5,403 bases of DNA from Pseudomonadota bacterium (GTDB lineage Bacteria > Pseudomonadota > Alphaproteobacteria > Rhizobiales > Devosiaceae): assembly GCA_023437755.1 (NCBI GenBank), contig JAEZFJ010000293.1, forward strand, positions 1-5,403. Reading direction: 5' to 3'. The notes below the pieces were generated by a model that searched no databases, had not been told where the DNA came from, and worked only from the letters and a program-made list of their open reading frames with translations. Shown piece after piece: positions 1-5,107 of this stretch. Each line of letters begins with the position of its first letter. Position 1 is the first letter of the stretch. A program made the position numbers and the translations under genes.

Positions 1-572
1 GCCCCGAGGAGCAGCAGGTTGGACCTGGCGACGCGGGAGTTGGCGATGTCGCCGCAGATGGCGACCGTGAGACCGGCGAGACGACCCTTGTGCTGGCGGA
101 TGGTGAGGGCGTCGAGCAGCGCCTGCGTCGGATGCTCGTGGGCGCCGTCGCCGGCATTGACCACCGAGCAGCCGACCTTCTGCGACAGCAGTTCCACAGC
201 GCCAGCCGCCGAATGGCGCACGACGATGACGTCCGGGCGCATGGCATTGAGGGTGGTTGCCGTGTCCACCAGCGTCTCGCCCTTGCTGACGGAGCTGGTC
301 TTCACCGACATGTTCATCACCTGGGCCCCGAGGCGCTTGCCGGCGATTTCGAACGAGCCCTGCGTCCGCGTCGAGGGTTCGAAGAACAGATTGACCTGGG
401 TCTTCCCGTTCAGCGTCGGATGCGACTTGCGCTCCTGCCGGCTCACCGGAACCATGGCCTCGGCGCGGTCGAGCAGGTCGATGATCTCGTGCTGCTTCAG
501 GTCGGCAATGGAAATGAGGTGACGCTGGCGGAAAGGGGGGAAGTCGCCGGTGTGGGTGCGATCCTCTGCCAT
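1..572 (-). CDS. pyrB: Aspartate carbamoyltransferase catalytic chain PyrB (N-terminal 190 residues; 3' end outside window)
   Basis: Condenses carbamoyl phosphate with L-aspartate to N-carbamoyl-L-aspartate, the committed step of cytosolic de novo pyrimidine synthesis. Reading the minus strand from the ATG at 572 gives an open frame to the window edge: 190 codons of a family that usually has about 305-320. The whole carbamoyl-phosphate domain is present: FFEPSTRTQGSFE at residues 63-75 (the STRT phosphate loop), K97 in SKGET, R119 in VVRH, and GDGAHEHPTQALLDAL at 141-156 (H147 and Q150 match E. coli H134 and Q137). GDIANSRVARSN at 174-185 opens the aspartate domain. Gln after STRT is usual in alphaproteobacterial PyrB, from memory. 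The start is supported by GAGGA (complement of 582-586) nine bases upstream; a second AGGAG lies only three bases from the ATG. ruvX ends 72 bases upstream on the same strand. pyrC would commonly follow, but it is outside the window. Missing C-terminus reflects the window edge, not damage. Confidence 0.97.
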   Translation of the reverse strand, partial: MAEDRTHTGDFPPFRQRHLISIADLKQHEIIDLLDRAEAMVPVSRQERKSHPTLNGKTQVNLFFEPSTRTQGSFEIAGKRLGAQVMNMSVKTSSVSKGETLVDTATTLNAMRPDVIVVRHSAAGAVELLSQKVGCSVVNAGDGAHEHPTQALLDALTIRQHKGRLAGLTVAICGDIANSRVARSNLLLLG

Positions 573-597
573 AGGCTCCTGTCCTCGGATTTGCTGC

Positions 598-626
598 GGT
601 CTAGCGGAGGGCAGCGGGCGGGGCAA
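598..626 (-). promoter_or_regulatory. Candidate pyrB promoter in the ruvX-pyrB gap
   Basis: On the minus strand, TTGCCCC (complement of 620-626) is followed after 14 bases by GCTAGACC (complement of 598-605). The Caulobacter housekeeping sigma consensus is about TTGaCgS, 10-14 bases, GCtANAWC, so the -10 matches at all but one position and the spacing fits. Transcription would begin near 591, giving a leader of roughly 20 bases that includes the GAGGA ribosome binding site. The match is by eye. pyrB may also be read through from ruvX. Confidence 0.4.
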
Positions 627-644
627 GTCCTCGGCTGAGGTTGT

Positions 645-1100
645 TCAGGCGTTGCGCAGCCGATCCAGTGCACCTTGCAGGATGTAGCTGGCGGCCAGCT
701 TGTCGACGATCTCGGCGCGCCGGTCGCGGCGCAGGTCAGCATCGATCATCATGCGGGTGACCGCACTGGTGGAAAGCCGCTCGTCCCAGAAGGCCAGGGG
801 CAGCGGCAGCAGGCGGGCAAGGTTGCGCGCGAAGGCCCGGGTGGACTGCACCCGTGGTCCCTCGCTGCCATCCATGTTGAGCGGCAGGCCGAGCACGATG
901 GCGACCACCTGATTCTGCTCCACCAGTTCCACGATCCGTTCTGCGTCCTGGGTGAACTTTGTGCGCTTGATGGTTTCCACCGGCGTCGCCGAGTAGCGCA
1001 TCGCGTCGGAAATGGCGACGCCGATGGTCTTGGTGCCGAGGTCCAGCCCCATGATCTTGCCGGTGGCGGGCAGGTCGGTGATGGGCAGATCGTCGGCCAT
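645..1100 (-). CDS. ruvX: Holliday junction resolvase-like RNase H-fold nuclease RuvX/YqgF
   Basis: A cytosolic nuclease of the YqgF family (RNase H fold), annotated as a putative Holliday junction resolvase; in E. coli it has also been linked to 16S rRNA 5'-end processing. The 151-residue length is normal. The family signature is complete: GLDLGTKTIGVAISD at 18-32 with catalytic D20, VLGLPLNMDGSEGPR at 69-83, WDERLST at 105-111 with acidic E107, and DKLAASYILQ at 133-142 with D133. All three expected acidic residues are present, so the enzyme looks active. The ATG at 1100 leaves a short 17-residue leader before the first strand, as is common. No strong ribosome binding site precedes it; the bases just upstream read GCGAGAACCC. 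pyrB follows 72 bases downstream on the same strand, and an unrelated gene diverges 64 bases upstream. Confidence 0.96.
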   Translation of the reverse strand: MADDLPITDLPATGKIMGLDLGTKTIGVAISDAMRYSATPVETIKRTKFTQDAERIVELVEQNQVVAIVLGLPLNMDGSEGPRVQSTRAFARNLARLLPLPLAFWDERLSTSAVTRMMIDADLRRDRRAEIVDKLAASYILQGALDRLRNA

Positions 1101-1164
1101 GGGTTCTCGCGTGTTGCTGCGCCGTGTCCTATAGGCTCAGGGCAGGATTGGCGAGGAAAAGCGG
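1101..1164. promoter_or_regulatory. Divergent spacer between ruvX and the 1165 gene, with a symmetric -10-like palindrome
   Basis: This 64-base spacer must carry the start signals for genes leaving in both directions. It contains the perfect palindrome CCTATAGG at 1128-1135, which reads TATAGG on each strand and could serve as a -10 element both ways. I see no convincing -35 element at the right distance on either strand, so the promoter call is weak. The ribosome binding site of the rightward gene, GAGGA at 1153-1157, is clear and lies seven bases from its ATG. Confidence 0.25.
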
Positions 1165-1686
1165 ATGAAGCTCACCTGGTTCGGCGGCACCACCCTGCGG
1201 GTGCATATGGGCGGCAGCATCCTCGTGGTCGACGCCGAAACCGCGCCGGCCGCCATCTCGCCGGCCGAACTCACCGGCGGCGCCGACCGCCTCTTGAAGC
1301 TCGCAGCCGGCGAGCAGCCGGTCGATGCGCAAAGCTGGCGCCCCCGCGCAGCCGGTCGCCTGCTGGATGAAACCGACTCTCCACCGGTAGAGTGCTGGTC
1401 GCTCGGCGCTTCCGCCCTCGTTATCGACGCTCCAGGAGAGCCACCACTGGTCATCCTTGCCGCCGACTCGCCCATGCTCGGCCGCTGGGCGGATCGCGCT
1501 GTCGTCGTCCTGCTGGGCAGCCACGGAACCGGCCGCGCCATCCCGCTGCTTGACCGACACGCTCCACGCCTGCTCGCCCTGGGCCTCGATGACGCTGATC
1601 TCGACCGTGCCTTCACGGAGCTGCCGCCCCGACTCGACGGCACCGGCCTGGTGGCACTGGAGCAGGGTCTCGCCGTGGAGGTCTAG
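1165..1686 (+). CDS. Hypothetical protein with metallo-beta-lactamase-like N-terminus lacking metal ligands
   Basis: Function unknown; 173 residues, no signal peptide or membrane segment, probably cytosolic. The opening MKLTWFGGTTLRVHMGG, then ILVVDAE at 19-25, resembles the first two strands of UPF0173-type hydrolases, which begin like MKITWLGHS. Here G8 replaces the family histidine, and no HxHxDH motif occurs anywhere. The only histidines are H14, H120 (LLGSHGTG) and H132. The rest alternates hydrophobic strands (SALVIDAP 83-90, PLVILAAD 94-101, AVVVLLGS 112-119) with Pro/Ala/Gly-rich linkers. At 173 residues it is shorter than the roughly 230 of the hydrolases. The start is supported by GAGGA seven bases upstream. 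From memory, a hydrolase of this type often sits between ruvX and gatC in related genomes, so this may be a diverged or reduced descendant. The similarity could also be superficial. Confidence is high that it is a gene and low for its ancestry. Confidence 0.8.
   Translation: MKLTWFGGTTLRVHMGGSILVVDAETAPAAISPAELTGGADRLLKLAAGEQPVDAQSWRPRAAGRLLDETDSPPVECWSLGASALVIDAPGEPPLVILAADSPMLGRWADRAVVVLLGSHGTGRAIPLLDRHAPRLLALGLDDADLDRAFTELPPRLDGTGLVALEQGLAVEV
1683..1686. other. Shared convergent stop codons in CTAG
   Basis: The rightward gene ends with TAG at 1684-1686 and the leftward gene ends with TAG, the complement of 1683-1685. The palindrome CTAG therefore supplies both stops, and the reading frames overlap tail to tail by four bases. 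No terminator hairpin with a T-tract is visible around it, so the two transcripts probably overlap at their 3' ends. Confidence 0.9.
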
Positions 1687-1991
1687 GCGACAGCCCAAGC
1701 CCAGACCGCCATTACCAGCAGGCCCACCAGCAGCGCGGCACCGAAGCGAAGCCCCGGCCGCACGGTTATGCGCGTCACCAGTTCGAGCACAACACCCGCA
1801 CCGACGAGCACCGCGCCGGCGAAGGCGAAGTCCATCGCCGTCCACTGCACTTCGCCCGTGAACTGCATGGCAATTGCCGGCAGCAGAAGGATCAGCGGAA
1901 CTGCGCACCAGCCGATCACCCGCAGGGTGTTCCACAGCCGGGCGAGGTCGCCCTCGTGCCCCAAGGCGGTGCCGTTGTTGTTCGCGATCAT
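1683..1991 (-). CDS. Small three-helix integral membrane protein, function unknown
   Basis: A 102-residue protein predicted to lie in the inner membrane. Three hydrophobic segments are clear: about 25-42 (VIGWCAVPLILLLPAIAM), 53-72 and 81-101. The first loop carries MQFTGEVQWT at 42-51; the second (TRITVRPGLR, 73-82) is basic. By the positive-inside rule the N-terminus is cytoplasmic and the C-terminus periplasmic. I recall similar small proteins with an LLLPxxAMQFTxEVxWT motif in many alphaproteobacteria, without known function. The frame is open upstream to an ATG at 2123, but the start at 1991 is preferred: it begins the family-like sequence, it has AGGGA (complement of 2001-2005) upstream at a slightly long spacing, and the upstream extension (rich in Gln and Arg) looks untranslated. 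It diverges from gatC and converges with the 1165 gene. Confidence 0.87.
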   Translation of the reverse strand: MIANNNGTALGHEGDLARLWNTLRVIGWCAVPLILLLPAIAMQFTGEVQWTAMDFAFAGAVLVGAGVVLELVTRITVRPGLRFGAALLVGLLVMAVWAWAVA

Positions 1992-1992
1992 G

Positions 1993-2013
1993 GCAACACA
2001 TCCCTGTTGTTGC
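1993..2013 (-). promoter_or_regulatory. Hairpin displaying the ribosome binding site of the membrane-protein gene
   Basis: On the minus strand GCAACA (complement of 2008-2013) and TGTTGC (complement of 1993-1998) can form a 6-bp stem around a 9-base loop, ACAGGGATG, which contains the probable ribosome binding site. The stem ends one base before the start codon. Such a structure could modulate initiation, but a 6-bp stem with two GC pairs is only weakly stable. Confidence 0.3.
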
Positions 2014-2077
2014 TGCCCAGACAGGATACGCCGATTTCGCCGCCACTGGTAGCGCCCGGCCTGCGACGGCATTTTCG

Positions 2078-2107
2078 TTGTCATTTGGGCGGGCGCATTG
2101 CTAATAA
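2078..2107 (+). promoter_or_regulatory. Candidate promoter of the gatC-GNAT-gatA operon
   Basis: TTGTCA at 2078-2083 matches five of six bases of the -35 consensus. An AT-rich block GCTAATAA follows at 2100-2107, which fits the GCTA core of alphaproteobacterial -10 elements at a spacing of 16-18 bases depending on alignment. It is the only AT-rich patch in this part of the spacer. Transcription would start around 2112 and give a leader of about 30 bases. The -10 match is imperfect. Confidence 0.4.
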
Positions 2108-2141
2108 CGCCGCAACCGACCAATCACCGGAGCCTAGCCAC

Positions 2142-2429
2142 ATGTCCGTCGACGCCGCCACCGTCAAGCGCATCGGGCGCCTCGCGCGCATCCGCATCGA
2201 AGAGGATGAGGTGGCCGGCTACCAGGACGAGCTCAACGCCATGCTGGGCTTCGTCGAGCAACTCAATGAGGTGGACGTGTCCGGCGTCGAACCGATGACC
2301 TCGGTCACCCCCATGCAGTTGCGCCGCCGCGACGACGTCGTCACCGATGGCGGCTATGCCGACAAGGTCGTCAGCAACGCCCCGCTGACTGAGGACAATT
2401 TCTTCATGGTGCCGAAGGTGGTGGAGTAG
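2142..2429 (+). CDS. gatC: Asp-tRNA(Asn)/Glu-tRNA(Gln) amidotransferase subunit GatC
   Basis: Small structural subunit of the GatCAB complex, which amidates misacylated Glu-tRNA(Gln) and/or Asp-tRNA(Asn) so that Gln-tRNA or Asn-tRNA can be made without the cognate synthetase. GatC wraps around GatA and stabilises its contact with GatB. The 95-residue length is typical. Recognisable parts are TVKRIGRLARIRIEEDEV near 7-24, a helix with LNAMLGFVEQLNEVDVSGVEP at about 31-51, RRRDDVV at 62-68, and the C-terminal NAPLTEDNFFMVPKVVE, which is highly characteristic. The frame is open upstream to 1956, but the ATG at 2142 matches the family N-terminus and has CCGGAG at 2127-2132, nine bases upstream. 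Only three bases separate its TAG stop from the acetyltransferase start, so co-transcription and coupled translation are likely. Confidence 0.97.
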   Translation: MSVDAATVKRIGRLARIRIEEDEVAGYQDELNAMLGFVEQLNEVDVSGVEPMTSVTPMQLRRRDDVVTDGGYADKVVSNAPLTEDNFFMVPKVVE

Positions 2430-2432
2430 GCC

Positions 2433-2918
2433 ATGGCGGTCAGCATCGCTATCGAGACACCGCTGCAGGACGATGTCCGCACCCTCGTTGCGCATCTCAA
2501 CGACCATCTGCTGCCGCTCTCGCCGCCGGACTTCCAGTTCAAGATGACCGTGGAGCAGATGGCCGGCAGCGACACCACGCTGTTCGTCGCCCGCGACGAG
2601 ACCGGCCGCGCCGTCGGCATGGGAGCGCTGAAGGTCCATTCGGCCGAACTCGGCGAGGTCAAGCGCATGTTCACCCTGCCGGATGTGCGGGGTCAGCGCG
2701 TCGGCTCGCAACTGTTGGCACGCATCGTCGAGCTCGCGCGCGAACGCGGTCTCAACACGGTGATACTCGAGACCGGCACCGGCCAGGGCATGGCCGAGGC
2801 ACACCGGCTCTACACCCGCTTCGGCTTCCAGCCCCGCGGCCCCTTCCTCGACTATCCCGAGAGCGAATGGTCCGCCTTCTTCGAAATGCACCTGATGGCG
2901 CCGGCGGTCCCCGCCTGA
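2433..2918 (+). CDS. GNAT-family N-acetyltransferase
   Basis: Predicted cytosolic acetyl-CoA-dependent N-acetyltransferase of 161 residues; substrate unknown. The GNAT fold is readable: strand TTLFVARDETGRAVGMGAL at 48-66, strand GEVKRMFTLP at 74-83, the acetyl-CoA loop RGQRVGSQLL at 86-95, strand TVILETGTG at 109-117, then EAHRLYTRFGFQPRGPF at 122-138 and DYPESEWSAFFEMHL at 140-154. The whole resembles YsnE-type acetyltransferases, which share KRMxxxPxxRG, LETG and the DYPxxxxSxFFE ending. R89 stands where many members have the first glycine of the acetyl-CoA loop; G91 is kept. The ATG is three bases after gatC's stop, with no strong ribosome binding site of its own visible, suggesting coupling to gatC. 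gatA starts 32 bases after the TGA. Its place inside the operon could reflect a link to translation, or simply operon hitch-hiking. Confidence 0.93.
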   Translation: MAVSIAIETPLQDDVRTLVAHLNDHLLPLSPPDFQFKMTVEQMAGSDTTLFVARDETGRAVGMGALKVHSAELGEVKRMFTLPDVRGQRVGSQLLARIVELARERGLNTVILETGTGQGMAEAHRLYTRFGFQPRGPFLDYPESEWSAFFEMHLMAPAVPA

Positions 2919-2936
2919 GCGACGCCCCGAGACCAC

Positions 2937-2953
2937 GAGAGAGATCTGCCTTG
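2937..2953 (+). promoter_or_regulatory. Weak ribosome binding site and TTG start of gatA
   Basis: GAGAGAG at 2937-2943 lies seven bases before TTG at 2951. It can pair only weakly with the anti-Shine-Dalgarno CCUCC. Start choice rests on protein alignment: TTG yields MTDLTKLSLADA, which fits known GatA N-termini. The only in-frame ATG upstream, at 2867, would overlap the acetyltransferase by 52 bases and add 28 unlikely residues. Confidence 0.6.
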
Positions 2954-4435
2954 ACCGACCTGACCAAACTCAGCCTCGCCGATGCCCGCAACGGGCTCAA
3001 GAGCAAGAGCTTTACCGCCACCGAGCTCACCGACGCCTATCTTGGCGCCATCGAGGCCGCCAACGACAAGCTCAATGCCTATGTCGCCGTTACCGCCGAC
3101 CAGGCGCGCGACATGGCCAAGGCCAGCGACGGGAAGCTCGCTCGCGGGGAGGGCGGTCCGCTCGAAGGCATTCCGCTCGGCATCAAGGACCTGTTCGGCA
3201 CCAAGGGTGTCCATACCCAGGCCGCCAGTCACATCCTTGACGGCTTCAAGCCGGAGTACGAGTCGACCGTGACGAGTAATCTGTGGCGCGATGGCGCCGT
3301 CATGCTGGGCAAGCTCAACATGGACGAGTTCGCCATGGGCTCGTCCAACGAGACCAGCTATTACGGACCGGTCACCAGCCCGTTCCGCGCCGAGGGCAGC
3401 AATACCAACCTCGTTCCCGGCGGCTCCTCCGGCGGCTCGGCCGCTGCGGTGTCGGCCTGGCTCTGCGCCGGGGCGACTGCTACCGACACCGGTGGCTCGA
3501 TCCGCCAGCCCGCTGCCTTCACCGGTACCGTCGGCATCAAGCCGACCTATGGCCGCTGTTCGCGCTGGGGCGTCGTGGCGTTCGCGTCGTCGCTGGATCA
3601 GGCGGGTCCGATTGCCCGCACCGTTGAAGACGCTGCCATCCTGATGACGTCGATGTCCGGGTTCGACCCCAAGGATTCGACCAGTGCCGACCTGCCGGTG
3701 CCGGACTTCGCCGCCGCCGTCGAGCGCGGCGTCAAGGGCCTCACCATCGGCGTGCCGCGCGAATACCGCATGGACGGCATGCCGGCCGAGATCGAGCAGC
3801 TCTGGCAGCAGGGCCTCGACTGGCTCAAGGCCGAGGGCGCGACGGTCAAGGACATCTCGCTGCCCCACACCAAGTATGCCTTGCCGGCCTACTACATCGT
3901 GGCACCTGCCGAGGCCTCGTCCAACCTCGCCCGCTATGACGGCGTGAAGTACGGCCTGCGCGTCAGCGGCAAGGACATCACCGACATGTACGAGCTGACC
4001 CGCGCCGCCGGGTTCGGCCGCAAGGTGAAGCGCCGGGTCATGATCGGCACCTATGTGCTGTCGGCAGGCTACTACGACGCCTATTACGTTCGGGCGCAGA
4101 AAGTGCGCACGCTGATCAAGAAGGACTTCGAAGACGCCTTCAATGCCGGCGTCGACGCGATCCTCACCCCGGCTACCCCGTCCGCTGCCTTCGGCATCGG
4201 CGACGAGGACATGCAGAACGATCCGGTCAAGATGTACCTCAACGACGTCTTCACCGTGACCGTGAACATGGCCGGGCTGCCGGGCATCGCGGTGCCCGCC
4301 GGCAAGGACGGCAAGGGCCTGCCGCTCGGCCTGCAGATCATCGGCAAGCCCTTCGACGAAGAAACGCTGTTCGCCGCCGGCCGGGTGATCGAGAAGGCTG
4401 CCGGGGGCGATTTCGCCCCGAAGCGCTGGTGGTGA
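2951..4435 (+). CDS. gatA: Asp-tRNA(Asn)/Glu-tRNA(Gln) amidotransferase subunit GatA
   Basis: Glutaminase subunit of GatCAB: an amidase-signature enzyme that hydrolyses glutamine and channels ammonia to GatB. From the TTG at 2951 it has 494 residues, normal for GatA. The Ser-cisSer-Lys triad is intact: K79 in GIPLGIKDLF, cis-Ser S159 in GGSSGGSAAA, and nucleophile S183 in DTGGSIRQPAAF. Other family blocks are LGKLNMDEFAMGSSNETSYY at 119-138, GIKPTYGRCSRWGVVAFASS near 195-214, and the C-terminal GLPGIAVPAG and LPLGLQIIGKPFDE. A recognition-type central segment (YDAYYVRAQKVRTLI) is also present. No frameshift or missing block is seen. It follows gatC and a GNAT gene in one apparent operon; gatB is absent from the window and must be elsewhere, probably further right. 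The weak ribosome binding site and TTG start may set its output relative to GatC. Confidence 0.97.
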   Translation: MTDLTKLSLADARNGLKSKSFTATELTDAYLGAIEAANDKLNAYVAVTADQARDMAKASDGKLARGEGGPLEGIPLGIKDLFGTKGVHTQAASHILDGFKPEYESTVTSNLWRDGAVMLGKLNMDEFAMGSSNETSYYGPVTSPFRAEGSNTNLVPGGSSGGSAAAVSAWLCAGATATDTGGSIRQPAAFTGTVGIKPTYGRCSRWGVVAFASSLDQAGPIARTVEDAAILMTSMSGFDPKDSTSADLPVPDFAAAVERGVKGLTIGVPREYRMDGMPAEIEQLWQQGLDWLKAEGATVKDISLPHTKYALPAYYIVAPAEASSNLARYDGVKYGLRVSGKDITDMYELTRAAGFGRKVKRRVMIGTYVLSAGYYDAYYVRAQKVRTLIKKDFEDAFNAGVDAILTPATPSAAFGIGDEDMQNDPVKMYLNDVFTVTVNMAGLPGIAVPAGKDGKGLPLGLQIIGKPFDEETLFAAGRVIEKAAGGDFAPKRWW

Positions 4436-4442
4436 GCGCCGA

Positions 4443-4456
4443 TTGACGACCGTCAA
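4443..4456. repeat. Inverted repeat TTGACG-AC-CGTCAA after gatA
   Basis: Six-base arms TTGACG (4443-4448) and CGTCAA (4451-4456) are exact inverted copies separated by AC. A loop of two bases is too tight for an RNA hairpin, so a dimeric repressor or activator site is the more natural reading. TTGACG also fits an alphaproteobacterial -35 element, but no -10 is seen at the right spacing. It lies 53 bases before the GyrI-like gene. Chance occurrence cannot be excluded. Confidence 0.35.
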
Positions 4457-4474
4457 GGAGTGCACTGGCGCTCC
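4457..4474 (+). other. Possible RNA hairpin downstream of gatA
   Basis: GGAGTGC (4457-4463) can pair with GCGCTCC (4468-4474) over a four-base loop ACTG, giving seven pairs of which one is G-U. No T-tract follows, so it is not a classical intrinsic terminator. It could mark the 3' end of the gat transcript or protect it from exonucleases. It abuts the TTGACG inverted repeat. Confidence 0.3.
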
Positions 4475-4509
4475 GCTCTAGGCTGAGTCATCAATCTGGA
4501 GCGCATGTC

Positions 4510-4977
4510 ATGCCCGAGTTCAAACTCATCAAGGCGTCGGAGACACCCTACCTCTACGTCACCAAAACCAGCAGCATGGAACCCGCCGACATCTCGGCGA
4601 AGATGGGCGAGGCGTTCGAGGCGGTGTGGGCCTTCATGCAGGCCCACGGCGTCAATCCTGCCGGTGGCGCCCTTTCGGTGTATGCCGACTATAGCCCGGA
4701 CCAGATGGAGTTCCGGGCTGGCTTCACGGTGTCGCGGCAGGACCTGGCCAAGGCCGAAGGGGAGATCAAGGGCGACGTGACCCCTGGCGGCGAGCTGCTC
4801 TACTTCCAGCACAAGGGGTCATACGCCTCGCTGCGGGACGACTACGGTCTGATGATGCAGCACCTCAAGAGCATCGGACGGGAGATGGGTGTGCCGATGT
4901 GGGAGATCTATCTCAATTCGCCCGACCAGGTACCGGAGGCGGATCTGTTGACCGACATCTACATGGTCCTGAAGTAA
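4510..4977 (+). CDS. GyrI-like effector-binding domain protein (stand-alone)
   Basis: A 155-residue protein consisting of a single GyrI-like/SOUL-type small-molecule-binding domain, without a DNA-binding part. Relatives include the ligand domain of AraC- and MerR-type regulators and the gyrase modulator GyrI; stand-alone forms are thought to bind or hydrolyse xenobiotics. Family features are the first strand FKLIKASETPYLYVTKTSSM at 4-23, helix MGEAFEAVWAFMQAHGV at 32-48, FRAGFTVS at 68-75, LLYFQHKGSYASLRDDYGLM at 96-115, and WEIYLNSPDQVPEADLLTDI at 131-150 with the conserved pocket glutamate E132. GGAG at 4498-4501, eight bases upstream, sets the start at 4510. An ATG at 4505 is in another frame. 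Seventy-four bases separate it from gatA, with two inverted repeats between, so it may have its own promoter. The ligand is unknown. Confidence 0.9.
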   Translation: MPEFKLIKASETPYLYVTKTSSMEPADISAKMGEAFEAVWAFMQAHGVNPAGGALSVYADYSPDQMEFRAGFTVSRQDLAKAEGEIKGDVTPGGELLYFQHKGSYASLRDDYGLMMQHLKSIGREMGVPMWEIYLNSPDQVPEADLLTDIYMVLK

Positions 4978-5020
4978 AGCGACGGACCCCGGCGCCTCAC
5001 GTCTACCGGCGCAGCGGGAA

Positions 5021-5040
5021 GCGGCGCTTGATCGCGCCGC
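5021..5040. repeat. Perfect 7-bp inverted repeat with TTGATC loop
   Basis: GCGGCGC (5021-5027) and GCGCCGC (5034-5040) are exact inverted copies around a six-base loop TTGATC. The all-GC stem would be stable in RNA and begins 44 bases after the stop codon of the GyrI-like gene. It lacks a T-tract, so termination would be atypical. The loop coincides with the -35-like element of a possible promoter for the next gene. Confidence 0.4.
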
Positions 5041-5056
5041 CGTTCCGCACTATCTG
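5028..5056 (+). promoter_or_regulatory. Weak candidate promoter for the Trp-rich gene
   Basis: TTGATC at 5028-5033 and TATCTG at 5051-5056 are 17 bases apart. The -35 matches four of six consensus bases and the -10 only three. A start near 5063 would give a leader of about 66 bases before the preferred ATG at 5129. Support is low. Confidence 0.22.
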
Positions 5057-5084
5057 CGGGCCATGCACAAGCTGAAACTGGTAG

Positions 5085-5107
5085 CGACCCGCCCGCGGGC
5101 GGCGTCG
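5085..5107 (+). other. Strong leader hairpin / 14-bp palindrome before the Trp-rich gene
   Basis: CCGCCCGCGGGCGG at 5089-5102 is a perfect palindrome. Flanking CGAC (5085-5088) and GTCG (5104-5107) extend it, with C5103 as a single bulge. In RNA this gives a nine-pair GC-rich stem capped by CGCG. It ends eight bases before the AGGAA ribosome binding site at 5116-5120. It may be a 5' untranslated structure, or a protein-binding site in DNA. High GC raises the odds of chance, but the bulged extension is notable. Confidence 0.4.

Noticed and set aside
90..638. Plus-strand open frames across pyrB (also 19-522)
   Set aside because: The minus strand encodes a clear PyrB with all signature motifs; the plus-strand products resemble nothing.
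1129..2046. A 305-codon minus-strand open frame over the 1165 gene and the membrane-protein gene
   Set aside because: It spans two better-supported genes in other frames, and its residue pattern shows no hydrophobic core or motif.
1992..2123. Upstream ATG at 2123 adding 44 residues to the membrane protein
   Set aside because: The extension is Gln/Arg-rich with no helix or signal-peptide character, and it would run across the probable gatC promoter.
2124..2936. A 270-codon minus-strand open frame over gatC and the acetyltransferase
   Set aside because: It is a shadow of two unmistakable genes, with His/Asp/Gly-rich low-complexity translation.
2867..2950. Upstream ATG extension of gatA by 28 residues
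   Set aside because: It would overlap the acetyltransferase, and the added residues are Arg/Pro-rich and absent from GatA proteins as I know them.
2852..4465. A 537-codon open frame on the minus strand across gatA
   Set aside because: It is antisense to a complete GatA. Its composition (rich in Gly, Ala, Arg, His, Val, Asp) is typical of the complement of GC-rich coding sequence, and no domain is recognisable.
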